A stretch of DNA of 64,000 nucleotides from Halopseudomonas pachastrellae (GTDB lineage: Bacteria > Pseudomonadota > Gammaproteobacteria > Pseudomonadales > Pseudomonadaceae), in NCBI RefSeq assembly GCF_900114765.1, contig NZ_FOUD01000010.1, forward strand, positions 1 to 64,000, written 5' to 3'. Of the stretch, positions 9,079 through 17,714 are shown piece by piece; within the stretch, counting starts at the first letter, position 1, and each line of letters begins with the position of its first letter. Both the position numbers and the translations under genes were made by a program. The notes beneath the pieces are model-generated. The model did not search any database. It was not told where the DNA came from and saw only the letters and a program-made list of their open reading frames with translations.

Positions 9079-9357
9079 TTAGATACCCATGTCCGCCAGG
9101 CTTTGCATAACGCTGCGCAGGGTGCCAGCCAGGGTGGGGTGGCGCGCCTCAAATTGCTCGGCCATCAGATTGACGCCATCAACCAGGGTTGGATCTTCTT
9201 CGACATCAGCATCGCCGCGCTCTTTCAGCAGCCGGGCTTCCAGGCTGGTTGCCAGCGCCTGCAGGGCTTCTCGCTCCTCAACGGTCAGCTGTGAATCGCT
9301 TTCGTTGAGCGTCGCCTGCAGCGACTCCAGCTGTGATTTCAGACGCTCTGTGGGCAT
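9079..9357 (-). CDS. DUF4404 family protein
   Basis: 92 residues, mostly helical and acidic (RLKSQLESLQATLNE at the start; QFEARHPTLAGTLRSVMQSLADMGI at the end). The C-terminal 'FExxHPxLAGxLRxVxxxLxxMGI' pattern is the DUF4404 hallmark. No signal peptide or membrane span. GGAG lies about 8 nt before the ATG. The function is not known; it is convergent with queF. Confidence 0.8.
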   Translation of the reverse strand: MPTERLKSQLESLQATLNESDSQLTVEEREALQALATSLEARLLKERGDADVEEDPTLVDGVNLMAEQFEARHPTLAGTLRSVMQSLADMGI

Positions 9358-9422
9358 GTACTCTCTCCTGTCCTACGGGTTTGGTTCACTATACCCCTAG
9401 ATAGACAACGCGTGCGTCCAAA

Positions 9423-9986
9423 TTACGGCAATTGGGCTTTGCCTAATCGCACTTCGATGTCATCCAGGCAGCTACCCAGCTCGTCCACGCTGTCGATCAC
9501 GTAGTGGGCCCCGGCGTTCATTAGTGCCATGGTGGCCTGTAGTCGCAGGCGATCATGCGTATCGCTGTCCTGCTCTTCCCACTGTTGCATCTGTTGCGCG
9601 TTCAGGGCGCCACTCAGGGCTGTGCCAACGGTCCAGAACCCAGCATTAAGCCCGGCGCTGACAGCATCGGCGCTACCGCACACCAGCACGCAGCGGCGCA
9701 GCGCCGCGGCCTTCATCCGCACTGCCAGCGTGGCGACGCGATCGGGGGCGGGAAAGGGGCGCAGTGCCTCGCAGTCATCCAGCACCTCATCGAGCAGGGG
9801 GCGCAGCTGCTTGCTGTCACGGTTCTTGTGGTCCGGCAACAAGCCGGTGGGCAGGGCGCGCTCTGCCAAATCTTGCAGGCAAGGCATTGCTTGCGGCAGC
9901 AGGTTGAGGGTGTCAGGCGCGGGGTCGGCGGCGGTCAGGGTGCCGCCGAGATCGAAGAGTACGGCCTCGATCCGGTGTGCGGTCAT
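9423..9986 (-). CDS. HAD-superfamily hydrolase, phosphonatase-like
   Basis: 187 residues from the ATG at 9986 (AAGGA 9 nt upstream). Motif I is VLFDLGGTLT, with the nucleophile Asp but Gly in place of the usual second Asp, as in phosphonatase-like or phosphatase-only HADs. RRCVLVCGSADAVSAGLNAGFWTVG carries the motif III/IV region, resembling the VGDxxxDxxAGxNAGxWTxGV pattern but with the acidic residues partly replaced. A homologous gene occupies the same neighbourhood (before the thioesterase and mlaA) in P. aeruginosa. The catalytic competence is uncertain. Confidence 0.7.
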   Translation of the reverse strand: MTAHRIEAVLFDLGGTLTAADPAPDTLNLLPQAMPCLQDLAERALPTGLLPDHKNRDSKQLRPLLDEVLDDCEALRPFPAPDRVATLAVRMKAAALRRCVLVCGSADAVSAGLNAGFWTVGTALSGALNAQQMQQWEEQDSDTHDRLRLQATMALMNAGAHYVIDSVDELGSCLDDIEVRLGKAQLP

Positions 9987-10108
9987 GGTCCGGGGTCCTT
10001 GTCGGAAACGGTGTTGACCGCACATCATCTTGCAATTGCTTTGCAGTTTTATGACTGCGAGCGGGGTTGGACGCTCCTTACAACTAATGGAGTCCGCGAA
10101 CAGGTGCC

Positions 10109-10537
10109 TCAGTCCGCCGCCAGCAACTCGGCCCCCATGGCCGCGCGAACGCTGTCGGGTACCGGGATCGGGCGCTGGCTGGCGACATCAATCCAGACCA
10201 TTTTTACGTCGCCATGACCAACCAGGTCCGGCGAACCTTTGCTGTACATCTTGTGCTCCAGCGTCAGGCTGGTGCGGCCAACCACGCCAGCGTACAGCTC
10301 TACGATAACGGTGCCAGGGTGAAACAGTGGCTTGAGGAAGTGGTGGGTGCAGGTCAGCAGGACCAGGCCCTGGCCAACCTGGCGGCGGTGCGCTCCCAGA
10401 CCATCCAGCCACTCAATGCGCGCTTCTTCGAGGTACTGATAGTAGCGGGTGTTGTTGACGTGCTGATTGCTGTCCATGTCGCCATAGCGAATGGGGAGTT
10501 CGGTGCTATAAATCAAGGGGCCTTTGGTATCGGTCAT
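10109..10537 (-). CDS. Acyl-CoA thioesterase (hotdog fold, 4HBT family)
   Basis: 142 residues from ATG 10537; an in-frame TTG two codons upstream lacks a well-placed ribosome site. The motif RYGDMDSNQHVNNTRYYQYL carries the catalytic Asp and the central helix of the 4-hydroxybenzoyl-CoA thioesterase-like hotdog fold. It probably hydrolyses acyl-CoA in the cytoplasm; chain length is not deducible. It is divergent from mlaA. Confidence 0.85.
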   Translation of the reverse strand: MTDTKGPLIYSTELPIRYGDMDSNQHVNNTRYYQYLEEARIEWLDGLGAHRRQVGQGLVLLTCTHHFLKPLFHPGTVIVELYAGVVGRTSLTLEHKMYSKGSPDLVGHGDVKMVWIDVASQRPIPVPDSVRAAMGAELLAAD

Positions 10538-10640
10538 GGGCAATTTTCCACTGAAATCAAATCGGGTTTTGCATTACACTGCGGGCCTGCGTCGGTATTG
10601 CCTGACTGACGAAACCAAGCCAGAACTGGAGAGGCCGCTG

Positions 10641-11369
10641 ATGAGCTCGCTGAAGACAGGAGCAGTGGTTGCACTGCTATCGGCACTGTCGTTGACCTGC
10701 ATTACACCTGTTTTTGCCGCAGATGACTACGACGATTACGAGTCCGACTACGTTAACCCTGACCCTTGGGAGCGCGTTAACCGGGTTACCTTTCGATTCA
10801 ACGACACCCTTGATCGTTATGCGCTGAAGCCTGTTGCCAAAGGCTATAAGGCGGTGACGCCCGAGTTCATGCGTGACGGCATCGGTAACGCTTTCCACAA
10901 CCTGCAAGAGCCGATGAACTTCGTCAACAACACCCTGCAGGGCAAGTTCAACGAAGCCGGCGTAGACATGTCGCGTTTTCTGTTCAATACCTTGCTGGGC
11001 GGACTGGGCGCAGTAGACGTTGCCACGCGTATGGGGCTGGAGCGTAACGACGAGGATCTGGGGCAGACTCTGGGTTACTGGGGTGTGGAAAGCGGTCCTT
11101 ACCTGATGTTGCCTTTTATCGGCCCCAATACGCTGCGCGATACGGCATCCAAGCTGCCGGAAAACTTCTTCAATTACACCTACACCGGTTATATAAACGA
11201 CATTCGTGTGCGTAACCAGATGTTTGCCACCGAGGTGATCGATGCCCGTGCGGGCCTGCTGGATCAGGAACGTCTGATTACCGGCGATCGTTACACCTTT
11301 ATTCGCAACGCCTATCTGCAAAATCGCGAATTCAAGGTGCGTGACGGTAACGTGCCAGACGAGTTCTAG
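10641..11369 (+). CDS. mlaA: MlaA/VacJ phospholipid-transport protein
   Basis: 242 residues. This is the outer-membrane component of the Mla system, which removes misplaced phospholipids from the outer leaflet. A signal peptide (MSSLKTGAVVALLSALSLTC...VFA) is followed by the family core: DPWERVNRVTFRFNDTLD, NFVNNTLQGK, TRMGLERNDEDLGQTLGYWGVESGPYLMLPFIGP. The only Cys in the leader lies in SLTC, a poor lipobox, so cleavage by signal peptidase I (VFA) is more likely than lipidation. The other mla genes are not in this window, as is usual. GGAGAGG lies before the ATG. Confidence 0.93.
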   Translation: MSSLKTGAVVALLSALSLTCITPVFAADDYDDYESDYVNPDPWERVNRVTFRFNDTLDRYALKPVAKGYKAVTPEFMRDGIGNAFHNLQEPMNFVNNTLQGKFNEAGVDMSRFLFNTLLGGLGAVDVATRMGLERNDEDLGQTLGYWGVESGPYLMLPFIGPNTLRDTASKLPENFFNYTYTGYINDIRVRNQMFATEVIDARAGLLDQERLITGDRYTFIRNAYLQNREFKVRDGNVPDEF

Positions 11370-11390
11370 ATACGCGTCAGCGGCAAGCGA

Positions 11391-11417
11391 GCGCCCGGCC
11401 GTAAGGCCGGGCGTTTT
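11391..11417. terminator. Terminator between mlaA and the PilZ gene
   Basis: Stem CGCCCGGCC/GGCCGGGCG with a GTAA loop followed by TTTT on the plus strand; placed between convergent genes. The T-run is short, so termination is strongest for mlaA. Confidence 0.8.
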
Positions 11418-11445
11418 GCTGTGTGGCGCCTGATAGGGCTGCCGG

Positions 11446-11745
11446 TCAGCTCAGACTGTCGAAGCGCAGGCCGATGCTGAACTGGCCATTGTCCTCGGGC
11501 TCGCAGCGCACCACGTCGCCCTTGGCCTGCAGGCCCTGCAGACCGGGAGTGGGGGAGGATATGGTCAGGCCGACGGTTGCCCCTTCCGTCACCGGTTGCT
11601 GGCTGATGACCAGGGCTCCCTGGTTGGACAGGTCTCGGCACACGACGTCCAGCTCAAGATCGCCAGTGCTCAGGCGGGCGCTGGTGTCCATGGTCATGCG
11701 CATGAAATCGCGTTTTTCACTGTACTGCTGGTCATGAAATGACAT
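11446..11745 (-). CDS. PilZ domain protein
   Basis: 99 residues from the ATG at 11745 (GGGAG 6 nt upstream). The pattern EKRDFMRM ... CRDLSNQGALV ... IGLRFDSL fits a single stand-alone PilZ domain. In c-di-GMP receptors the first motif is RxxxR (here EKRDFMRM has R at one position, M at the next) and the second is D/NxSxxG (DLSNQG present). The second Arg of RxxxR appears to be missing or shifted, so ligand binding is uncertain. It lies between mlaA and rssB, as in P. aeruginosa. Confidence 0.75.
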   Translation of the reverse strand: MSFHDQQYSEKRDFMRMTMDTSARLSTGDLELDVVCRDLSNQGALVISQQPVTEGATVGLTISSPTPGLQGLQAKGDVVRCEPEDNGQFSIGLRFDSLS

Positions 11746-11973
11746 CGGCGGCTCCCGCTGCAAACAGGTACATTTTATTGCGGCATTTCGCAGTTAATCC
11801 TAGTGCTGCCGGGGCTTGCAGACAAGCACCCGAATGCGGCCGGGCAACGGTTGCGAGATAGAACGGATGGGAGTAGTGTTTCCACCTTGAAAACGCCGGG
11901 GTACTGCCGGCCCGATTCAGCCACCCTGTGGTCTCCGCGCAAACGCGCAGCGAGACGTTGACGTAGGGACTCT

Positions 11974-13170
11974 ATGCAGCCTTCAGGCACAACATTGCTG
12001 GTGATTGACGATGACGATCAGGTTCGCCAGCGTCTGACCGCCTACCTGGAAGAGCTTGGTTGCGACGTGTTGCAGGCCGCCACTGCCGCAGACGGCGTGG
12101 CACTGTTTCATGATGCGCGCCCCGAGCTGGTGCTCTGCGATCTGCATCTGGGCAGCGGGCAGGGGTTTGAGGTAGTTCGTCAGATCACTGAAGCCGGGCT
12201 CGAAGTGCCGGTGATTGTCATGTGCGCTGACGGCGCGATGACGGACGCCGTGGAAGCACTGCGTCTGGGGGCAAGCGACTTCCTGCTTAACCCCTTGCAT
12301 GATCCTGAAGTGCTGTCCCACGCGGTGCGTCGTGCGCTAGATCGCGCCCGTCTGCGGCTTGAGAACCAGCGTATTCGCGAGCGACTGGAGCGTGCCAATC
12401 GCGAGCTGGAGGTTCACCTCAAAGAGCTTCGTGACGATCAGGCCGCCGGCCACCAGGTGCAGCTCAACATGCTGCCGCAGTCGCCGTGGGTTAGTGGCGA
12501 ATATCGTCTGGAGCACCGGCTGATCCCCTCGCTGTACCTGTCTGGCGACTTTGTCGACTATTTCCGTATCTCCGATACACAGCTCGGCTTTTATCTGGCG
12601 GATGTGTCGGGGCACGGGTCCTCTTCTGCCTTTGTAACGGTGTTGCTCAAGTTCATGACCACGCGTTTGATGTATGAGCAGCGCAAGAGTGAGGCGCGGG
12701 CGACCGGGCGGATCGAGTTTAAACCCTCGGACGTGCTTGGGCACATTAATCGCAGCCTGATCAACTGCAACCTCGGCAAGCACGTCACCATGCTGGGCGG
12801 AGTAATTGACGAGCAGGCGCGAACGCTTACTTACAGTATCGGTGGGCACCTGCCGTTGCCGGTCATCTATACTGATGGTCAGGCGCGCTACCTCACCGGC
12901 AAGGGGCGCCCGGTCGGCCTGTTTGAAGATGCCGAGTATCAGAACGAAACCATCGAGCTACCCGAGCGCTTTAGCCTGACGCTTTGCTCCGATGGTGTGC
13001 TGGATTGCCTGGAAGGCTCTACGCTGAAGGATAAGGAAGCCCGCTTGCCGGCATTAATTGCCGAGCATGGCGGGACGATGCAGGGTATTATGGCGGCCCT
13101 GGGGCTGGACCCCAATAAAACCATGCCTGATGACATTTCCGTGTTGGTGTTGAGCAGGAACGCAGAATGA
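11974..13170 (+). CDS. rssB: RssB-like response regulator with PP2C (SpoIIE-type) phosphatase domain
   Basis: 398 residues. Receiver domain about 1-125: acidic pair at 12-14, phospho-acceptor Asp56 (LVLCDLHLGSG). A coiled linker 125-160 leads to a PP2C domain: SGDFVDYFRI, LADVSGHGSSSAF, TLCSDGVLDCLE and MPDDISVLVL keep the metal-binding Asp residues, so it should be an active Ser/Thr phosphatase. The switch residues are unusual: Cys84 where Ser/Thr is normal and Asn106 where the conserved Lys is normal. In pseudomonads RssB works with RssC in control of RpoS, and here rssC overlaps its stop by 4 nt. Confidence 0.88.
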   Translation: MQPSGTTLLVIDDDDQVRQRLTAYLEELGCDVLQAATAADGVALFHDARPELVLCDLHLGSGQGFEVVRQITEAGLEVPVIVMCADGAMTDAVEALRLGASDFLLNPLHDPEVLSHAVRRALDRARLRLENQRIRERLERANRELEVHLKELRDDQAAGHQVQLNMLPQSPWVSGEYRLEHRLIPSLYLSGDFVDYFRISDTQLGFYLADVSGHGSSSAFVTVLLKFMTTRLMYEQRKSEARATGRIEFKPSDVLGHINRSLINCNLGKHVTMLGGVIDEQARTLTYSIGGHLPLPVIYTDGQARYLTGKGRPVGLFEDAEYQNETIELPERFSLTLCSDGVLDCLEGSTLKDKEARLPALIAEHGGTMQGIMAALGLDPNKTMPDDISVLVLSRNAE

Positions 13171-13655
13171 TGACCACTGGCAAGATCCAGTTTGCCGAAG
13201 AGCAGGGCACGTTCGTGCTCAAGTTCATTGGCGATGTTCGCCTTACGCTGTGTGCGGCGCTGGATTCTTATATCGAAAAAATCTTCAGCGTGCTGAGTTT
13301 CGAGTCGATCGTCATTGATCTGACCGAAACCGAGTGCATCGACAGCACCTCTCTAGGCCTGCTGGCGAAGCTGTCTATCCTCTCGCGGCAAAAGGTCGGC
13401 TTTCTGCCGACGCTGGTTTCCAATCACGATGACATGAACCGTCTACTGCAAAGCATGGGCTTTGATCAGGTGTTCAATATCGTGCCAGAAAGCACGCCCA
13501 GCTGCGAAGAGTTGCAGGATCTGCCCGCGCAGATGCTGTCAGAAGAGAAGGTCAAGCGTAAGGTGCTGGAAGCACACCGTATCCTGATGAATCTCAACGA
13601 CAGCAACCGCGAAGCCTTTCGTGATTTGGTCAGCGCCCTGGAATCAGGCGCCTGA
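13167..13655 (+). CDS. rssC: STAS-domain anti-sigma factor antagonist (RssC-like)
   Basis: 162 residues. An N-terminal STAS domain with [19 protein letters not shown] carries the phosphorylatable Ser60/Thr61 position of SpoIIAA-like antagonists. It starts inside the rssB stop (ATGA overlap), so the two are co-translated. It is the likely substrate of the RssB phosphatase domain, and together they form a partner-switching module. The last about 60 residues are a helical extension beyond the usual 100-residue STAS domain. No anti-sigma kinase is next to it. Confidence 0.85.
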   Translation: MMTTGKIQFAEEQGTFVLKFIGDVRLTLCAALDSYIEKIFSVLSFESIVIDLTETECIDSTSLGLLAKLSILSRQKVGFLPTLVSNHDDMNRLLQSMGFDQVFNIVPESTPSCEELQDLPAQMLSEEKVKRKVLEAHRILMNLNDSNREAFRDLVSALESGA

Positions 13656-14585
13656 CCCCGCTATCAGGCGCTCCAGCTTGATTTGATCCGCGGCAAAGGC
13701 CCGAATCCCCTCCGCCAGTTTTTCCGTCGCCATAGCGTCCTCGTTGTGCGCCCAGCGGAAGGCCTTCTCGTCCAGCTGCTGGCGCGCGTCGGCTGCGCCT
13801 GTGCTCAGCAGGGGCGAGACCTGCAGCTTTCCCGCCTGCTCAGCCAGGCTTTCCAGCAGCTGCGGGCTGATCGTCAGGCGGTCACAGCCGGTCAGCGCTT
13901 CAATCTGCCCGGTATTGCGGAAGCTCGCTCCCATCACCACGGTGCCGTACATGTGCTGCTTGTAGTAGCGGAAGATGCGCGCCACCGATTGTACGCCCGG
14001 GTCTTCCAGGCCTGTGAAGTCGCGGCCCTCATGTGCCTTGTACCAGTCATAGATGCGACCGACAAACGGCGAGATCAGATAGACCCCGGCATCAGCGCAG
14101 GCCTGGGCCTGCGCGAAGGAAAACAGCAACGTCAGGTTGCATTGAATGCCCTCGCGCTCTAGCGCGGCGGCGGCCTGGATGCCTTCCCAGGTGGCAGCAA
14201 TCTTGATCAGCACGCGGTCACGGGTAACGCCGGCGCGCTCGTACAGTTCGATTAGCTCGACTGCCTTGCGCAAAGTCGCGTCGCCGTCAAAGGACAGGCG
14301 CGCGTCGACCTCAGTGGAGATACGGCCCGGGATCAACTGCAGGATCTCGCGGCCAATGGCCACGGCGAAGCGGTCACACGCGTTGGTAATAGGATCGCTG
14401 CTGCCCTTGGCATCGGCGATTGCCTGTTCCAGCAAGGGCTGGCAGCGCGGTAGCGAGGCGGCTTTGAGCAGCAGGGACGGGTTGGTCGTGGCGTCGGTCG
14501 GTTGCAGTTTGGCGATGGCGTCGATGTCGCCAGTGTCGGCAACGATCTGGGTGTGCTGTTTCAGGCTGTCGAGTTTCGAGGTCAT
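13644..14585 (-). CDS. tal: Transaldolase
   Basis: 313 residues from the ATG at 14585. This cytosolic pentose-phosphate enzyme transfers dihydroxyacetone from sedoheptulose 7-phosphate to glyceraldehyde 3-phosphate. TalB-type motifs: [27 protein letters not shown] and [12 protein letters not shown], with the Schiff-base Lys in the last. The frame extends 23 codons upstream, but the family starts at [12 protein letters not shown]. The gene converges with rssC and their ends overlap by 12 bp. The same pair of neighbours occurs in P. aeruginosa. Confidence 0.95.
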   Translation of the reverse strand: MTSKLDSLKQHTQIVADTGDIDAIAKLQPTDATTNPSLLLKAASLPRCQPLLEQAIADAKGSSDPITNACDRFAVAIGREILQLIPGRISTEVDARLSFDGDATLRKAVELIELYERAGVTRDRVLIKIAATWEGIQAAAALEREGIQCNLTLLFSFAQAQACADAGVYLISPFVGRIYDWYKAHEGRDFTGLEDPGVQSVARIFRYYKQHMYGTVVMGASFRNTGQIEALTGCDRLTISPQLLESLAEQAGKLQVSPLLSTGAADARQQLDEKAFRWAHNEDAMATEKLAEGIRAFAADQIKLERLIAGSGA

Positions 14586-14660
14586 GATGCAAGGCAGATT
14601 CCATGGGGCTTTGCCTGACCTTACCCTATGCGCTTTGACAGCCGCAATCGTCAACAGGTC

Positions 14661-15683
14661 TTATGCTCTTTCGAGTCTGGCCTGCATCTGCTCAAACAGC
14701 TGATCGAACAGGGCCAGCGGCTGCTCGGTACGGTGGATGGTGGTGCTCAACTCGCGGCGAAAATGCCGCGCACCCGGCAGGCCCTGGAACAGGCCGAGCA
14801 TATGGCGCGTGATGTGATGCATCTGACCGCCGGCCGCCAGATGCTGCTCGATATACGGGCGCATCTGTGCCAAGACCTGCAAGCGGGTCGGTTGCGGGTG
14901 TGCGTCGTTGAACAGTACTTGATCGACATCGGCCAGCAGCCAGGGGTTGTGGTAGGCCTCGCGGCCCACCATCACACCGTCGACGTGGGCCAGCTCGGCC
15001 TGCATCACGGCGAGATCGGTCAGACCTCCGTTGAGGATGATCTCCAGCTGCGGAAAGTCCTGCTTCAGCTGGTGTACCACTTCGTATTTGAGTGGCGGGA
15101 TCTCGCGGTTTTCCTTGGGCGATAAGCCTTCCAGAATGGCGATGCGCGCATGCACGGTAAAGCTGGTGCAGCCGGCTGCGTGTACCGTGCTGACAAAGTC
15201 AGACAATTGCTCGTAGCTGTCGCGACCGTTAATGCCGATGCGGTGCTTCACCGTGACCGGCACAGCGCAGGCGTCGCGCATGGCGCGCACGCAATCGGCC
15301 ACCAGCTCGGGGTGAGCCATGAGGCAGGCGCCAATCATGTTGTTCTGCACCCGATCACTGGGGCATCCCACGTTGAGGTTAACCTCTGCGTAGCCGGCAG
15401 CCTCGGCCAGCGCCGCGCATTCTGCCAACTCCTGAGGATTGCTGCCGCCCAGCTGCAGGGCCAGCGGCTGCTCGGCGACGTCATAGCCCAGATAGCGCGC
15501 CCGGTCACCGTGCAGGATTGCCCCGGTGGTGACCATCTCGGTGTACAGCAGCGCGTGGCGGCTGATCAGCCGGGCAAAATACCGGTAGTGACGGTCAGTC
15601 CAGTCCATCATCGGCGCAACGCTGAAGCGGCGATTGGGCTCTGGGCGCGTGGTGTGGTTGGGCGAGGAGGCTTGCGGGTTCAT
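14661..15683 (-). CDS. dusA: tRNA-dihydrouridine(20/20a) synthase DusA
   Basis: 340 residues from the ATG at 15683. It is an FMN enzyme that reduces U20/U20a in the D loop of tRNA. Motifs: RFSVAPMMDWTDRHYRYFARL (FMN site), EVNLNVGCPSDRVQNNMIGACLM with the catalytic Cys, VTVKHRIGINGRDSYEQL and HVDGVMVGREAYHNPWL. The frame runs 47 codons further upstream but that part is not Dus-like. It lies 75 bp upstream of tal on the same strand and may be co-transcribed with it. Confidence 0.93.
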   Translation of the reverse strand: MNPQASSPNHTTRPEPNRRFSVAPMMDWTDRHYRYFARLISRHALLYTEMVTTGAILHGDRARYLGYDVAEQPLALQLGGSNPQELAECAALAEAAGYAEVNLNVGCPSDRVQNNMIGACLMAHPELVADCVRAMRDACAVPVTVKHRIGINGRDSYEQLSDFVSTVHAAGCTSFTVHARIAILEGLSPKENREIPPLKYEVVHQLKQDFPQLEIILNGGLTDLAVMQAELAHVDGVMVGREAYHNPWLLADVDQVLFNDAHPQPTRLQVLAQMRPYIEQHLAAGGQMHHITRHMLGLFQGLPGARHFRRELSTTIHRTEQPLALFDQLFEQMQARLERA

Positions 15684-16057
15684 GGCGGCTGTCTGTGAGG
15701 TTCGTTCTATAGCGGCTGGCCGCAGGGCGTGGCTGCGGTGTTGCGCGGCGAGTGAGGTAACACCGTTGTCGCTCGGACAGAGTCGAAAGCCGGGCGGCGC
15801 GCAGCAGGGGCCGGAGCGCCTCACTGGGGCGGTATTTTATCAGGAAACCGGGGTTTTCGAACCGGGGCGTGATAAAGCGCTTGATGAGCCCGGCTGACAA
15901 CGGTATCGGCGTGTTTTTCGTCCCATGACAGCTTGCCGGCGAACCGCGCGAAAGTCTCTTGCATACCGCTGTAAGCGCTGTTCTTGAGCCTCTGGCGCTA
16001 TCGGATGACGGCGCACATCCTTACAATGCGCGGTTTTTGCCGAGAAAGCTCCGCGTT
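15684..16057. other. Intergenic region between dusA and endonuclease I gene
   Basis: Divergent spacer of 374 bp holding both promoters. I see no gene, no RNA gene and no convincing operator. The half facing dusA contains a repeated ACCGGGG (around 15847 and 15860) with a TAAAAT-like element on the minus strand, which could be a promoter but has no clear -35 partner. Confidence 0.4.
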
Positions 16058-17011
16058 ATGAAGTCGCTGGCTGATCTGTTTGTTGCCGTACTGCTGTGCC
16101 TGTTTGTTTCCATCTCCTTTGCTGATGCGCCGACCAGTTTCTCCGCCGCCAAGGCGACAGCCAAGCGCGAGGTGTTTCTGGATGAGCGGGCCGTTAGCCA
16201 GGGAGACCTGTATTGCGGGTGTCGCTGGGATTGGGTTGGGCGCTCCGGTGGCCGGGTTGACGCCAGCTCTTGTGGTTATGAGACGCGCGCCCAGCAGACG
16301 CGGGCAGAGCGGATCGAGTGGGAGCATATTGTCCCGGCCTGGGTGTTTGGCCATCAGCGTCAGTGCTGGCAGAACGGCGGGCGGCGCAATTGTGTGATGA
16401 ACGATCCGGTGTTCCGGGTGATGGAGGCCGATCTGTTTAACCTCTACCCGTCTGTGGGGGAGGTCAACGGCGATCGCAGCAACTTTCAGTATGCAATGAT
16501 CGGTAGAGCGCCCGCGCAATATGGTGCCTGCACGTCAAAGGTGGATTTTCAGCAGCGGGTGGCTGAGCCTCGGGACGACGTTAAGGGGCTGGTCGCGCGG
16601 GTTCACTTCTATATGTATGACCGTTACGGCCTGTCGATGTCTCGTCAGCAGCAACAGCTGCTGATGGCCTGGAGCCGTCAGTATCCGGTTACCGAGTGGG
16701 AGCAGGAGTGGAGCAACCGCACGGCGCGGGTCATGGGGCACAGCAATCCTTTTGTCACAGGGGACAGGGTCTGGTCGCTTGGATACAGGCCAACGCGCGA
16801 TGGCGTTGTATCGCCAGGTCCGGTTGCGACGCCTGCGCAGGGGGCGAGCAGCACCGGCGGCATCATCGGTAACCGCAACAGCAAGGTATACCACTTGCCC
16901 TCAGGCTGCCCGAGCTACGACCGGGTCGCGCCGCGCAACCAGGTGCATTTTGACACTGAGGCGGCTGCAGTGGCTGCCGGGTTCAGGAAAGCGGGCAACT
17001 GCAGCGATTGA
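16058..17011 (+). CDS. Endonuclease I family nuclease with C-terminal Ada-like metal-binding domain
   Basis: 317 residues, exported (signal peptide MKSLADLFVAVLLCLFVSISFADA). Residues about 25-235 are endonuclease I (EndA/NucM type): RIEWEHIVPAWVFG holds the catalytic His, and DLFNLYPSVGEVNGDRSNF the Asn/Asp metal ligands; several Cys (YCGCRW, RNCVMN, YGACTS) suggest disulfides. After a Pro/Gly/Ser linker, residues 270-317 (GNRNSKVYHLPSGCPSYDRV...FRKAGNC) match the small Ada-type metal-binding module. It is probably a periplasmic or secreted nuclease for extracellular DNA use. Confidence 0.88.
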   Translation: MKSLADLFVAVLLCLFVSISFADAPTSFSAAKATAKREVFLDERAVSQGDLYCGCRWDWVGRSGGRVDASSCGYETRAQQTRAERIEWEHIVPAWVFGHQRQCWQNGGRRNCVMNDPVFRVMEADLFNLYPSVGEVNGDRSNFQYAMIGRAPAQYGACTSKVDFQQRVAEPRDDVKGLVARVHFYMYDRYGLSMSRQQQQLLMAWSRQYPVTEWEQEWSNRTARVMGHSNPFVTGDRVWSLGYRPTRDGVVSPGPVATPAQGASSTGGIIGNRNSKVYHLPSGCPSYDRVAPRNQVHFDTEAAAVAAGFRKAGNCSD

Positions 17012-17076
17012 CCCGGCGATATGCTGGATTCGCTTGCTGGGCGCAGCCCGGCTGACTGGGTAGACTCGCTGGGGCG

Positions 17077-17120
17077 TGCCCTTGCCGTCGGTTGCGATGG
17101 TTGGTCAACCGGCAAGGGCA
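17077..17120 (+). terminator. Strong hairpin after the nuclease gene
   Basis: A perfect 10-bp stem TGCCCTTGCC/GGCAAGGGCA, extended past a 3-nt bulge by GGTTG/CAACC, 65 bp after the stop codon. There is no T-run after it, so it may be an mRNA 3'-end stabiliser or a Rho-assisted end rather than a classical terminator. Confidence 0.4.
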
Positions 17121-17277
17121 GCACCGTTGTTGCGACAGACTGACGGGAAATAGGCGCTACGCCGGTGATATTTGATCAGGCGCAGCAGGCGGATCGGGCG
17201 CGTTTTGATCAGGTGCTCGGCTGGGGTGGTGAGCCCGATCTGGTTATCTCTGGCTTGAGGCAGGGGGCGAATTGTTT

Positions 17278-17679
17278 ATGCTGAATATCTTTAGACAAAG
17301 ACGCTCCCCCGCTGCAGCGCCAGTGAGCATGCCGCCGGTGGATGAGTGGCGGGTAGCGCTCTGGCGCGCGTTGTCGGAGCTGTTTCTGGACACTGAGCCC
17401 GATACGCTCACCTTTGATTATGTGGCTCGGGTGGTGCTTGAAAGCGGCTATCGCCCGGAGCAGGTACGACAGGTCTTGTGGGCTGAGCTGTATCCGGTGC
17501 TGGCGGCTAATCTTGCGTCGGTGGCCGGGGAGTGGGCCGGCTGGTCCGATGCCTGGTTGCTTGAGCATATTCGGCCCGCCAGTGAGCCGGCCAGACAGGG
17601 CGGCCATGGCAGTACGGCGCGGGAGATTCGTCGTTGCTGGGCCGAGATTGCCGCTCGTTTGCCGACGGGTTTCAGTTAG
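17278..17679 (+). CDS. Conserved hypothetical protein (DUF7079-like)
   Basis: 133 residues from the ATG at 17278; a TTG six bases upstream is an alternative. The central part, WRVALWRALSELFLDTEPD ... LLEHIRPA, resembles small proteobacterial proteins of the DUF7079 type (ALSELFLDTE near the start), an assignment made from memory. No signal peptide or membrane span; Trp-rich and helical. The next gene starts about 35 bp after its stop. Function unknown. Confidence 0.6.
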   Translation: MLNIFRQRRSPAAAPVSMPPVDEWRVALWRALSELFLDTEPDTLTFDYVARVVLESGYRPEQVRQVLWAELYPVLAANLASVAGEWAGWSDAWLLEHIRPASEPARQGGHGSTAREIRRCWAEIAARLPTGFS

Positions 17680-17714
17680 GATGCATGCCTGATCCAAAGC
17701 CCGAGGATAACTGC

